The notes under the pieces are model-generated. The model saw nothing but the letters and a program-made list of their open reading frames with translations. It did not search any database and was not told where the DNA came from. Both the position numbers and the translations under genes were made by a program. A DNA stretch of 23,107 nucleotides from Priapulus caudatus (lineage: Eukaryota > Priapulida > Priapulimorpha > Priapulimorphida > Priapulidae): the NCBI RefSeq assembly GCF_000485595.1, contig NW_014577137.1, positions 198,134-221,240 of the forward strand, read 5' to 3'. Numbering within the stretch: the first letter of the stretch is position 1; each line of letters begins with the position of its first letter. Positions 8,704 through 20,206 of the stretch are shown here, one piece after another.

Positions 8704-9241
8704 TCGCCACACGGATTAATCCTCATGCAGGTTCCTCAGATACACAGAAATCCCCACCGTCTAAACTGTCGGGTCGGTCTAAATGCATTGGCTCACACAT
8801 CTCTCATGTCTCAGTCGCCTTGTCTCACTACCACCTACCTCCTACCTCTTACTCGTTTCTGAGGCCTTAACCGGCCTCTGTGTATAGGTCCATGACAAGA
8901 CTAACCTACACCACGGTTAGGTTTTTTATAACCACGCGGCTAATTCCCCGTTACCTTGCACAGCTTACGCACACGTCACTTACCGAATCCCGTACGTCCT
9001 AATCTAGGGCAGACGACATGCAAACTTGTCCAATTATTTCTCACACTGTGCACGACTACCAATATTTTACTGTATAACGCATCTCTACTATACTACTACT
9101 ACTACTACTTCTATATATACTTACTGTATGCTTTGTCAATGTAATCTGAAAAAAAAAAATGAAAAAAAAAAATGAAAAAGAATGATCTCACACTTTAATG
9201 ATGAATCTTACCCTTCAGTCCCAAATCTTGGGTGATACTCT
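8704..9241 (+). other. 3' flank of transporter gene
   Basis: Presumed 3' UTR and flank. A-rich tracts (AAAAAAAAAAATG twice) lie at 9149-9178 and CTA repeats at about 9087-9108. No canonical AATAAA is evident close to the stop; AATAAA occurs at about 9630 and 9742, but those lie within or beyond an inserted element. Confidence 0.4.
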
Positions 9242-10017
9242 ATTAGGAGTTTTCCCAACTTTAAAGGGACAGTAGCCTCTAGGATTTTACTGCATACAAC
9301 TGTACTTACTGTATAACAAATCGTCTATACCCACACGAATTTGTTACCAGATACCTAATTTAATTGTTATAATTAATTACACGTGCATCAACGCTGCGAA
9401 ATTTGAACGGCGCTATGACACCCGCGACCGTGCTGCCACCCAAAAAAAGTTGCGTATTTGACAATTTATTTTGCACGTTACAGACCGAGGGCTAATCACA
9501 AAAGTGCAATTATATTTATACCTAAATGCTATTTAACCGAACGATATTCATTTTAGGGAAAATTTATCCATATTATAACTGAAACTATATGTCGTTTATA
9601 AGATATTACAATCCTTTTGCTTTTAAATGAATAAACAAGAAACACCCTCGGTCTGTAGCCCTTGGCTGGAAAGTGGTTTTGCGCAGCTTATCAGATCGTA
9701 GTTGTAGATCAAAATTGTAGTCGTTAGTTTTAGAACATTTAATAAAAATATTTCTAATGGTGATTGAACCATGAAACTTTTTATGTAGCGTAATTATAAC
9801 CTAAATTAGCTGAAAATAACCCTAGAACCTACAGTAAACTCTTCCTTTAATGTCATTAATGGCCATAATAACATATATATAGTAATTATGACTAATATTG
9901 GTCATGGATGATAGTTGTGGTTTAATGTCATTTAGGTTTAAGGCTAGGTTAAGGCTAGAATTAATCAATCATTAATCATTAATCCATTAATGATATAAAG
10001 TTGGGAACACTCCTAAT
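9242..10017. mobile_element. Inverted-repeat element of about 776 bp
   Basis: The ends 9242-9263 and 9996-10017 are 22-bp inverted repeats with one mismatch (ATTAGGAGT, then T or G, then TTCCCAACTTTA). The interior is AT-rich and non-coding, so this would be a non-autonomous DNA element. No clear target-site duplication was found, so the exact ends and superfamily are open. Confidence 0.6.
9481..9655. mobile_element. Nested 175-bp mariner-like MITE
   Basis: Perfect 11-bp terminal inverted repeats CAGACCGAGGG are flanked on both sides by TA (9479-9480 and 9656-9657), the target duplication used by Tc1/mariner elements. It lies inside the larger 9242-10017 element and so inserted later. It has no coding capacity. 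Confidence 0.6.
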
Positions 10018-10059
10018 GGATGCGTGTAAGCCAAATCTTACTCCTCAGGCGTCAAGTCC

Positions 10060-10165
10060 ATTTTTTTTTCCTATTTTTTTCGCTAAATTTTTTCCTATTT
10101 CTGGGCAATTCCTATTTTCGTCCGTATTTTCTGGACAAATTTCTATTTTTTCCTATTTTGAGGGC
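10060..10165. repeat. T-rich tract with repeated TTCCTATTTT
   Basis: Four or more copies of TTCCTATTT lie within 100 bases. A second cluster of the same motif in the same orientation lies at 11667-11756, on the far side of the foldback element. Confidence 0.6.
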
Positions 10166-10204
10166 TTTATTTGCTGAATCTAGACTTCGTATATCAGGAG
10201 TGAG

Positions 10205-11010
10205 ATAAAGGGAAGGAGTGTGACCCAATAAACATAGGAAACGTCCGTCATTTTACTAGCGCCGTATATAATACCTACGATTTACTATCGGCGTACTCAT
10301 CAAACTTGAGCTCATCGGACACGATACATTCGATCATCATTCGTACCAATCGTCCGTTCGAGACACGCCGCATCCGAGATTACCAGACTAAAACCATATC
10401 GACACGATTCTCTCAATCTTTCCATTAATCAACCGTAGCAATCGTCCTATGATTCCAACAAAAAGGCAGCTACTACCACACTGTCCAACGTCTGCGCTCA
10501 CAGCGAGCCGCTGTGCTCGCAGTGAGATTTTAATCCGATCTGCTGCTGATAGCGGATTGCCGCTGCGTGGCGTGGTAGGCGGCATGCCGAGCATGCTATG
10601 GCCGCATAAGGCATACATTGCTAGCCTTATACGCGGGCAGAAAGCTTTATCTCGCGATTGTCGTGACTCGCCTATCACCCTGCGAGCGCACAGGCGGGCC
10701 TCGCCGTGAGCGCTAAGCCGGACAGTGTTGGGTGTACTAGGCCTTTGTTGAATCATAGGCGATTGCTACGGTTGATTAATGACCAAAGATCTGGAGAATG
10801 CGTGTCGTTAGTTTTAGTCTGTATCTCCGAGCGCGGGTGTCTTGACGACGCGGAAACGATCTGTACGGATGAGGTCGAAGTACTGTTACGATTTGAGCTC
10901 AAGTGATAGTTTACGCGTAGTAAATTCGTAGCGTATATAAGGCTAGTAAATGAACGAATTCGCCTGTTTATGATCACACTCCCTTCCCTGTATCTACTGC
11001 CTTGCTTGTA
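10205..11010. mobile_element. Foldback element (imperfect palindrome of about 800 bp)
   Basis: The sequence is an inverted repeat about a centre near 10605. The best block is CATTAATCAACCGTAGCAAT (10423-10442), matched by its complement near 10782. Further paired blocks occur outwards (CAGACTAAAAC at 10384 and 10821; TTGAGCTCA near 10307 and 10895; ACTAGC near 10256 and 10943; GGAGTGTGA near 10216 and 10977) and inwards (CACTGTCC, GCGCTCAC, CTCGCAG, and CCGCATAAGGC close to the centre). Small indels interrupt the arms. This fits a foldback or long-TIR MITE. The two overlapping frames in it (10388-10756 and 10449-10709) are mirror products of the palindrome and not genes. Confidence 0.75.
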
Positions 11011-11139
11011 CTTATCCTTTCTCAGAACAGGAATTTTACTATTCAGGCTGACGGCCAATATTTCAAAAATTTAATAGAACTCCCATTTACAGCCTTTTAT
11101 TCAGTTAATAAGTTGTTTCCATGTGATGTGGTATGTGTA

Positions 11140-11470
11140 TCGCAGAAAGGGGGGTCCCAGGGGGTGCGCGGACCCTCTTTTTACCTACCCGAAAAAGGGA
11201 AAACATAAAAAGATAATTTTCTGCTTAAAAATTTGGAATTCCATCTTGCATTCCTAGACATTTCAAATACTGCTCAGATGCTCTCAGAATGCACCAATAT
11301 TTAAAATTTTTCTTGGGGGAGGTCCCCCTAACCCCCCCCCCCACCTTAAGTGGCAACGTGCCTTAGACACAGCACATAAGCTGCCTTCGGCATCTTTTTA
11401 TAAAAGTGCCCTTTATTTCTTACTGCACCCCACCTTTTTCAAAAAGCCGGATCCGCCCATGTATACATGT
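11140..11470. mobile_element. Degenerate poly-G/C element, possible MITE
   Basis: GGGGGGTCCCAGGGGGTGCGCGGACCC at the left, a poly-C run at 11332-11342 and GGATCCGCCCATG at the right resemble the element at 18824-19005. No exact terminal repeat could be fixed, so this is a weak call. Confidence 0.25.
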
Positions 11471-11859
11471 ATGTCATACTATTTTGGAATTGTCTACATG
11501 TATGGGTGCTTATGCATGTATAAACTGCTTATCAATTTTAACATGCATTTCTCATTAAAACCTCAAAATATTGTTCGCATATTGTAACTCCAAATATGTA
11601 TATTAATAAAATTATTTGTGGTGGATCGGGATTGCTGTAGGGGTGTTGGGAGGCCATCTAATGCAACAAATATTCCTATTTAACATATATTTTCTCACCA
11701 AAATTCCTATTTTCCTCCTCTTTTTTCACATCTGAAATTCCTATTTTCCTATTTTTTGAGCGTCACTTGTCACTTGACGCCCTGTACTCTCCAACCCTGC
11801 AACACTGTTATTTCGAACCTTAAAATCTATTGGATTTATTTAAAAGCAAGAAGTAACGG
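11471..11859. other. AT-rich intergenic sequence
   Basis: No gene. It contains a TTCCTATTTT cluster at 11667-11756. Confidence 0.45.
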
Positions 11860-12683
<824 letters not shown>

Positions 12684-12708
12684 NNNNNNNNNNNNNNNNN
12701 NNNNNNNN
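12684..12708. other. Assembly gap of 25 N
   Basis: 25 unresolved bases lie at the end of the (AG)n tract. Its true size is unknown; sequence to left and right may not be adjacent in the genome. Confidence 0.98.
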
Positions 12709-12736
12709 AATGTAATAGGTCAAGTACAGAGGTGTA

Positions 12737-13090
12737 AAAGAAGGTGGAACATTCAACTCTTAACTTAAGTTATAGGAGGAATGCAAATTGCGGCACAGAT
12801 CAAACGGCTCGACTAGCTCCGGATATTCGGTGTATAGCATCATGGTAGGAAAAGCATTCACTGCTCCGAAATTGGGAGGTCACTAGGTCAAGGTCATGGG
12901 CACAGGGCAGATTTTTAGACATTTCTGTAGACATGGTCTGACGAGGATTTGAAAATTTTTGTTCAGGCGCTGACTCTATGCATTTTATGGCTTTAATGAA
13001 AGGACCATGAAATGTCCTTCTGCTGAAATGCGAAAGAGTAAGTGTGATATACTTTGACCCTCAAGAGGAGCGTTAAACTTGGATTTGTTG
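12737..13090 (+). repeat. Dispersed repeat, copy B2
   Basis: Same orientation and order of blocks as B1 at 4845-5262, with shared GTATAGCATCATGG-like, GAAAGGACCATGAAATGT and TTTGACCCTCAAGAGGAG blocks. The start is close to the assembly gap, so its left end may be missing. Confidence 0.7.
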
Positions 13091-13805
13091 ACTGTCTGTT
13101 AGAAAGATTTGACTGCCGGTTTGCTAGTAGAATCTATACATGCTGGATGTATGAGGCTACCAATGTCACAGTGAAATTTCAAAAAGCTAATTTGGTTAAG
13201 AGAAGTGTAATGTTCTTAAATCAGTCATAATTTCTATGTCATTCTGTATTGTCAGTATGTTACATGTAACGTATGCCACTGCCAGTGGCTGCTGCCAGTG
13301 CATGTGTTGGGCAGTTTTTGCCTGCGTTAATTGGTTGCAGTGGCAGCTCTCTATTGCAATTTGCGCCTGTAGGCTTGCGTAGGTAAATGATTGATGCTTA
13401 CCTATTCTGTTTGCAAATAGTTGTTGCTATACGAATGATGGGAGCTTCCATCTTTAATCTGAAGGACACTTAAACGTACGCGCTAGTCTCGTGGCAACTT
13501 CATAACGACCAACGAACATTCTTTTGAGAAGGTTGCTGATACCATCCCTGTGCATTCCACTGTTTCGGAGTGTATGTGAACACATTTGGGACTAACAGGG
13601 TTACTAGAATCCCTCCATCACCACAGAGTCACCGCAGTAGACGTTAGATGAGCGCTGTCGCTATGGCGGCACTTTGTTTGATAGGGGTATATAGCTCGGG
13701 CAAATGAATCGCTTGGAATTAAAAAACTGCCTGTCGGCGCTGAAAGAGGATGGCTATTCCACCTGAGCGACTACGCGTGCCCTGCTGAGGGGCGTCTGGA
13801 AGACT
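13091..13805. other. Intergenic sequence without recognised gene
   Basis: No exon was recognised. A local cluster of CAGTGGC/GCCAGTG words lies at 13277-13345; its significance is unclear. Confidence 0.4.
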
Positions 13806-13809
13806 CCAG

Positions 13810-14040
13810 CTCGAGCATAATATTGTGCTGTTGGCGTTGATCCGGGCCCGGGAGCAGCGGAGGAACCGGCGAAACCCGACGTTGGTGTTGCCGTGGATCG
13901 AGCTGCGCCTGGATGTTTGGGCAGTATAGTACTCTGATGCAAAGTGGAGCGGAATCTGCCGGTGACTTCGTGGGTTCATGCGGATGGAGTCTGGCATGTT
14001 TCACGAGCTGTTGCTGAGTGTCGCCCTTGCAACCAAGGGC
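13810..14040 (+). pseudogene. PIF/Harbinger-like transposase N-terminal remnant
   Basis: On the + strand one frame gives REQRRNRRNPTLVLPWIELR, a second gives QYSTLMQ and AESAGDFVG, and the first resumes with FMRMESGMFHELLLSV. Arg-rich, then PWI, then a QY..LM..L segment, then F.RM....F.ELL is the order seen in the N-terminal part of Harbinger/HARBI1-like transposases, from memory. Two frame shifts and in-frame stops show it is dead, apart from any assembly indels. The downstream catalytic DDE part is not seen. The minus-strand frames over the same bases are antisense shadows. Confidence 0.4.
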
Positions 14041-14189
14041 CAACTGCTAGGCTTACCACCTTTCTCTTGTGGTTTTCTCTTGAGAGGCACCCTCTGGATA
14101 CTAACTTTTGATTAAATGAAGTGACAAATGTCAAGCATTCGGGCAAATTCGATGTATCCACTGGAAAATCTTGCAGCAAATGGCAGGCA

Positions 14190-14555
14190 ACAGACGGGCC
14201 TCGTTATATAGTCGGGAGACGACGCGCGAGTGCCCACGAATGACCCACGACTGTTGTGCGCCAGTCGCACGACTGTAGCACGTGCATCCCACGAGTGAAC
14301 CACGACCTGTTCACGTGAAAAACAGCCCCCCGACAATGCCCGACAACTCACGACTGACGCAAGGCTGACTTGCGACATACCCACGACATAACCACGACAT
14401 ATCTTTTTTTCTGTCGCGTCCCCATCGCCAAACCATCTTTGATGTGTCGTAGCCCTTGTGACCACTCGAAATATATTTCGGGCATGTTGCCAAATCTGGC
14501 CACGACAAATATTTTATGGGTCCACCACGACAAAATTTCGTACGATCCGTTGTGA
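14190..14555. repeat. Tract rich in CCACGAC words
   Basis: At least seven CCACGA words plus related GCACGAC and TCACGAC words occur at irregular spacing. A TATATAA on the minus strand (complement TTATATA at about 14204-14210) lies beside it. Its closeness to the Harbinger-like remnant suggests it is non-coding sequence of the same element, but that is inference. Confidence 0.45.
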
Positions 14556-14562
14556 CCGGGGC

Positions 14563-15170
14563 TTACGGTCTAAGACAGAGTTCGAGACCAGAACCAATTC
14601 AACCAGCCACCCTAGACTGCCTTGCGAATGAAAAATCATGTACGTACATAACATTTTCTGCCATACGTATTACAGCAAACAATGTGTTATTGTTATTATG
14701 TTGCAATTAGGTGCATCCGCATACCACAGATGTCGTTCATAGATATTCCTAATTTTAAAACAATCACGCGCATGGTTCAATTCAAATGGCGTCAATCATG
14801 TTTCAGTGTTAACATTGTGATGGGGTTCCCACTGTTCCGTATCGTCTTATTTCTGTATTCTTGTGTTGCATGTTACGATATAAGTTAAGATTAGAATTAA
14901 TGTAAATTCATCCCCGTGATTTGTGAAACGTAAGGCCACTTAAAACCTGTCGGTACATTTTCCAGTCTTGAATTTTATATATAAAACTATTCTGTTATAT
15001 TTAGGTATTTTTTACCGTATTTAGGTAGGTAGTTCTTACCGTATTTTTATTCAGCGTAATGACTTGATTTCAAAAGTTTACTGTTACTGTTACTACGCAT
15101 TTTCTAGAGAGAGAGAAAGAGATCAGAGAGAGATGAATGGATGGATGGATGGAGACAGAGACACAGACAG
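14563..15170 (+). repeat. Dispersed 600-bp repeat, copy A2
   Basis: Second copy of the repeat at 11860-12462, same orientation and also passing into (AG)n. It starts directly after the CCACGAC tract. Differences from A1 are mainly short indels, for example in TTTTAAAACAATC and ATTTTTTACC. Confidence 0.85.
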
Positions 15171-15209
15171 ACAGAAAGAGAGAAGAGAGAGAGAGGGACG
15201 AGAGAGACG

Positions 15210-15301
<92 letters not shown>

Positions 15302-15315
15302 AAGACAGACAGACA
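15171..15315. repeat. (AG)n/(ACAG)n microsatellite
   Basis: ACAG units, then a run of AG of about 80 bases, then AAAG and ACAG units. Confidence 0.95.
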
Positions 15316-16500
15316 GAGGCAGAAACACTTGTTGGTGCTGTAATCGTGGTTTGATGGAGAGAGTTGTGCAATTGAAAGTGTAAAGAAAGTGTAGCAGATA
15401 TACGAAAAAAGCCGAAATCGGAATTATAATGTACCATTGTATTACCATGCATACGCGTACACGTGACTCGCCATTATTATACATGAATAAATGTACATCG
15501 GAAACCCCATGTCGATTCATGTTTTCTGTTTACAAACGTACAAATATCGCGAACGTGTTTTACACAAAAAATACAACATGCTGACTAAAATACTTAAATT
15601 GGCTTCGCATGCACCATGACATAGTCCGGCTAGGTGGCGGGCTGGGCAAGGAAGGAACAGCACTGCTTCTGCTGCTTGTTACACACTGGTAAACGATCCA
15701 CGTCGCACAGAAAATCACAGAGATCTGGTTGACTAGCCCACAGCAGTGATGGCGCGTAGGGGATCGATGTGCATGACACTGCGTGGCTGCCTATGGTTCT
15801 ACGTACACCTAACGACTATCTAACGTTCACTATATACAGATAGACATTACGATTGCCATGGGATATCTGGTCCGCTGACAACGGTGGCTTTTGAAAATCT
15901 ATGAAGCGGACCTCAAATACGTTGCGCAGTCAAGTACACACGATCCTTTGTCGTTACCAATTAAAAACGCGCATTTATTCTTTATATTATATTTATATAA
16001 ATACGCATTTCGTTCTCAATTGCCATGTAAGCAACTCGGATTTAATCAGGTGCGACTGAAGCCAAAAAACGGATTCATTGCATTGAGAGAGCCATTAACA
16101 TATCTATACAATACAAATGTTTCGATAGGTTCCTGACAGAATGCACAATGCCTGCAGACACGTGTAACCCTACAGGAATAATACCATCACCGGGCGTTAG
16201 GGGGCGCACAGAGCAAAGGCCGGTACTGCATATCGAAGCCGCCTACAATAAATATTTGCGACAAGGTTGGCGTAAAAGACGGCTAACCAACCGATCACAT
16301 TGTTGAGCTACAAGAAAGCGGGTAGCAATCGGTGTTGCGCCTCTTAACACTCCTAGTAATTGCTCCATTCGCCTGGCTATATTGATAGGTAGCTGTAGCC
16401 AATCACTGTTACGTTACTATGTTCTAAAAAATCATGCTTGGCAACGAAGTACTGGCGAAATTTTGGCGTGCATGAAAAATGCGTATAAACATACTGGCAC
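15316..16500. other. Intergenic sequence, no gene recognised
   Basis: About 1.2 kb without a convincing coding frame or repeat. The open frame at 15891-16136 shows no family features. One CTCF-like word lies at 16193-16208. Confidence 0.45.
16193..16208 (+). promoter_or_regulatory. CTCF-like site
   Basis: GGGCGTTAGGGGGCGC matches the AGGGGGCGC core of the bilaterian CTCF motif. A single short match; binding is unproven. Confidence 0.25.
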
Positions 16501-16509
16501 AACAAACAA

Positions 16510-16574
16510 ACTCTCTCTTTCTCTCGCTCTCTCTCTCTCTCTCTCTCTTTTCTCTCTTCTCTCTCTCTCTCTCG

Positions 16575-16622
<48 letters not shown>

Positions 16623-16773
16623 CTCTCTTATTTTCTCTCTCTCTTTCGCGCTCTCTCGCTCCTCTCCTATCCCTCTCTTTCTTTCGCTCTCTCTCTCTAT
16701 TTCTGTGTGTGTGCGTGCGTGCGTGTGTGTGTGTCTCTCACTCTTTCTCTCTTTCGCTCGCTTTCTCTCTCTC

Positions 16774-16804
<31 letters not shown>

Positions 16805-16860
16805 TTGGCTCTCTCTCTCTCTCTCCTCTCCTATTCCTCTGTCTTTCTCTCGCTCTCCCT
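16510..16860. repeat. (CT)n microsatellite with GT insert
   Basis: About 350 bases of CT with TTTC, CGCT and TCCT variants and a GTGTGCGTGC block at 16706-16732. Several long Ser/Leu or Arg/Glu frames come from it and are not genes. Confidence 0.95.
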
Positions 16861-17032
16861 TTGTTAATTATAAGATGCTCTCCATCCATGCACTTGTGTT
16901 AGGGCTTGTCCATCACTCCTCTGGGAGATTGCCATCTGGTAGACTGCTTCACCGCACCGAGCCTATTCGTGCAAAGAATACAACAGCTTCTGATAAACAC
17001 TGCGATGCTAGTTGCTTCGCTCCGTGGTGCCT

Positions 17033-17593
17033 CTAGGAATCTACAAGCACAGTGATTCCACGAGCAATCACCACCCTGGTAACCAGCGGAAGATGCTGAT
17101 GTCTCGTTATATGTGCAGGAGAAGCTGCGAGCGTCGTAAGACGCCGTGTGCTATATCTATGGTAAATAACAATGAATGCCCGCGGTACGCGCAGAGGAGG
17201 CCCACGCATCGCATCCCCGTTTCCATGGTAACTAGTGGAAACATTGTCACGTTTGACGCTGTGCCGTAGCGCGCGCAGCCTCTCCGGGGAAATACCGCGC
17301 GTCAGCGACCGCTTGTGCTGCTGGCAGTACGCCAGCGACGGCGCGCCGGCGTACTGGCGCGCCTTCACTTGCTTGTAGCGCTGGTAGAAGAAATGGTTCT
17401 TCATGATCTCCTGCTGGCGTGCCGTGTTGCGTCGACGGACGGATGATGTGCGCCGCTTGATGCCTCGTGTACGAGAAAGGCCGAGTCGAGCACGCGAACT
17501 CGTAGTCCTGTAGGCACATCTCAAACAGCTGCTGGATCTTATTCTTGCCGTAGCCGCGGAATCTCTCGTCGTGCAGCGGCACGCCGTTCGTGC
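17033..17593 (-). CDS. GT49 exon 3, C-terminal catalytic part (two frame breaks)
   Basis: After a GTTCGCAG acceptor the exon reads GC then TNGVPLHDERF, KNKIQQLFEMCLQDYEF in one frame, VLDSAFLVHE in a second, and GIKRRTSSVRRR, NHFFYQRYKQVKARQYAG in a third. The order and spacing are those of GT49 C-termini, so the two shifts (near 17506 and 17475) each look like one missing base and not splicing. Pro-Leu-His-Asp-Glu-Arg-Phe is the family's most conserved C-terminal motif. Beyond SPERLRALRHS the frame continues about 60 further residues to a TAG at 17033; this tail is not family-like, and the real stop may differ if another indel is present. Confidence 0.75.
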   Translation of the reverse strand, partial: ARTACRCTTRDSAATARIRSSSCLRCAYRTTSSRARLGLSRTRGIKRRTSSVRRRNTARQQEIMKNHFFYQRYKQVKARQYAGAPSLAYCQQHKRSLTRGISPERLRALRHSVKRDNVSTSYHGNGDAMRGPPLRVPRAFIVIYHRYSTRRLTTLAASPAHITRHQHLPLVTRVVIARGITVLVDS

Positions 17594-18038
17594 CTGCGAA
17601 CAGCGGGGAGATATTACTCAGATGTGAGATATTTATAGATTACATTTAGATACGTGTCACTGTGAGTGTTTATTTCAGACAGTTTGGTTATACTCTATAT
17701 TGTATATATACTATTGTATTCTATATTATTATACTATTGGTTAGTGGTCACTGCAGCGCTGCTGTGGCTGAGAGAGGTTCTGATTGGTAGGTGTCCTCGT
17801 GATAATTTCAGACAGGGGAGAGTTATAGCGCGATGAGGCGACGTGCAGGTCTTCTAGCGGACGCAGTATGTACAGCTGGGCGGAGCTCAAGTTGGTATTG
17901 AAAGATAGTCGCGGTCGTGAGTAAAATACGTATAATTGTCAATCTAAGCGTAAGGTTGGGTCTAGTATACAGGGGTGGGAAAATGGGGGGTGGAGACAAA
18001 GATAAGGAAAGGCTGAGAGTGAAGGGGGGAAAGAGAGG

Positions 18039-18113
<75 letters not shown>

Positions 18114-18124
18114 GAGAGAGAAGA

Positions 18125-18159
<35 letters not shown>

Positions 18160-20175
18160 GTGGGTTTTAGGTTACTGACTGACTCGAAAACAGCTGCATG
18201 TTCTGTTAATGTGCTAATAATAAAATCACGCCACGAACACGTTGTTGTTCCGGACTGATTCGTTTTTAGACAATTGATCAACAACTATAAAATATGCGAA
18301 TGCGAAACTTATCGCAACATATACTAGTTATCAGACATCTATATATCGATTCAAATTATGTCTAGTATGCATAATGTGCGCGTGAAATGACGTTCATCAC
18401 CCGGGGGCTATACCGAGCTAACGTACATAATTAAATATGTATATTTATGTGCATGGGAAGACTAGAAGATCGCCCGGGAATGTAAATATGCGAATTTAAC
18501 ACCATTCTGTTTGGAATCAAATTTATCGATTCTCAACTGGGGGCCATATCTTAACAGGGCCCCTCCCTAAGGCAGGGTGTGAGTTAGTCTTGGAGGATGA
18601 GTCTCATACAATATAATAAAATATAATATAACGATATGATATAATATTATTAGCTCTAGTACTATAGCCCGCGTTCATTAACTGCCGCAGGTGGCGACAG
18701 GTTGCAGTAGCGAAATCGAGCTGACAATGTTCTATAGCCCTGCGGCAGTTAATAAACGCGGGCCATAGTACTAGAGCTATGATATGATATGATATGATAT
18801 GATATGATATGATATGACATCAAGGGCGTGTACAGGGGGGGGCGGGGTCCCACGAGGGTTCCGGACCCCTTTGCTCGCGGCAAGAAAACGCATCTAAGGG
18901 GAGTTCTAATTTCAAAAAATTTCCAACCCCCGCCTTTCGCAGTCTCGCAAGTTTTTGGTAACGCGTTAGACCCCCCCCCCTGGCCTACAAATCCTGTACA
19001 CGCCCCTGTATGATATGATATGATATGATATTGATATGATATGATAGGGTTATGATATGATTATGATATGATATGATATGATATGATATTGATATTGATG
19101 TATATATGATATGATATGATATGATATGATATGATATGATATTGATATGAATATGATATGCATATGCATATGATATGATATGCATATTGATATGCATATG
19201 ATATTGATATAATATGATACAATATAATATTATAATTATAAAACAAGCATGATGCCCATGACCGGTGTGTGACTACGTAGGTGTAGTTTCTATACGTCGC
19301 GGGAAAGTTCGTTTACTTACTTATATAGACTGGTCCCAAGCTTGGCGGCTGCCCACTTTGTGACGAAAAACACGTCTAGTTTGTCCGTAACGTTTGGCCG
19401 CCAACCAGAACTGTCGTGAACGGGAATGCCATGGCAGTCTGCGCACGTGACCTGAGTACGAGTGAATGAAAATTAGGCAATTAATTACATTTTAATCTTT
19501 TTTCAATTAGTCTTTGATCTATTTATAACGACGTGTTAATGTTCGTTACGCATCATCAACGTTTAGCCATTGATGCGTCCGATTGAGTTATATACAGCCG
19601 TCGAAGCAATGCTGCGAGTTAGAGCATAGGTCTGGTTTCAAAGAACAAAATTATATAGTATATTAAGTTAAATTATATGAGGGACATCCTCGCTATCAAA
19701 CGGTCGAGGTCGAGCTAAGCTAGGAAAAACTCAATCCAGGGCGGCTACAAACGAGAGATCTGCATGTCAACCTATAGGTATTAGTTTGTTATATATAATT
19801 ATATATATAATATAATATATATATATATATTATTATATATATATGTAGTGTGTAGTGTGGTCGTGTGTGTGTGTGTGTGGTGTGTGGTGGTGTGTTGTTG
19901 TTGTGTGTATGTGTGCTGCTGAGCCGTGCGTGCGTGCGTGCGTGTGCGTGTGCGTGTATGGTGTGCCACCATTGTGTGCCGTGTGGCCTGCGTGCGTAGA
20001 AAAAAAGTAGAACAGGACTGTGAGTAACCCTTGACCTCAAACCCGAACAGCCCATACAAACAATAAGACAGTAAAAAAACAACATCACCCCTAACAACAT
20101 AATCTCAAAAATGAATAACAATCGAAATATTAAATAAAACAACGACAAGCAATATTACAAATAACAATATAATGT

Positions 20176-20206
<31 letters not shown>

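Noticed and set aside
10388-10756. Pair of overlapping open frames
   Set aside because: They are mirror images created by the palindrome and show no protein family features.
17823-17935. Possible extra GT49 exon on the minus strand (frame ending RRPARRLIAL)
   Set aside because: It lies between exons 2 and 3, which already join in phase with family-like sequence, and it has no family match.
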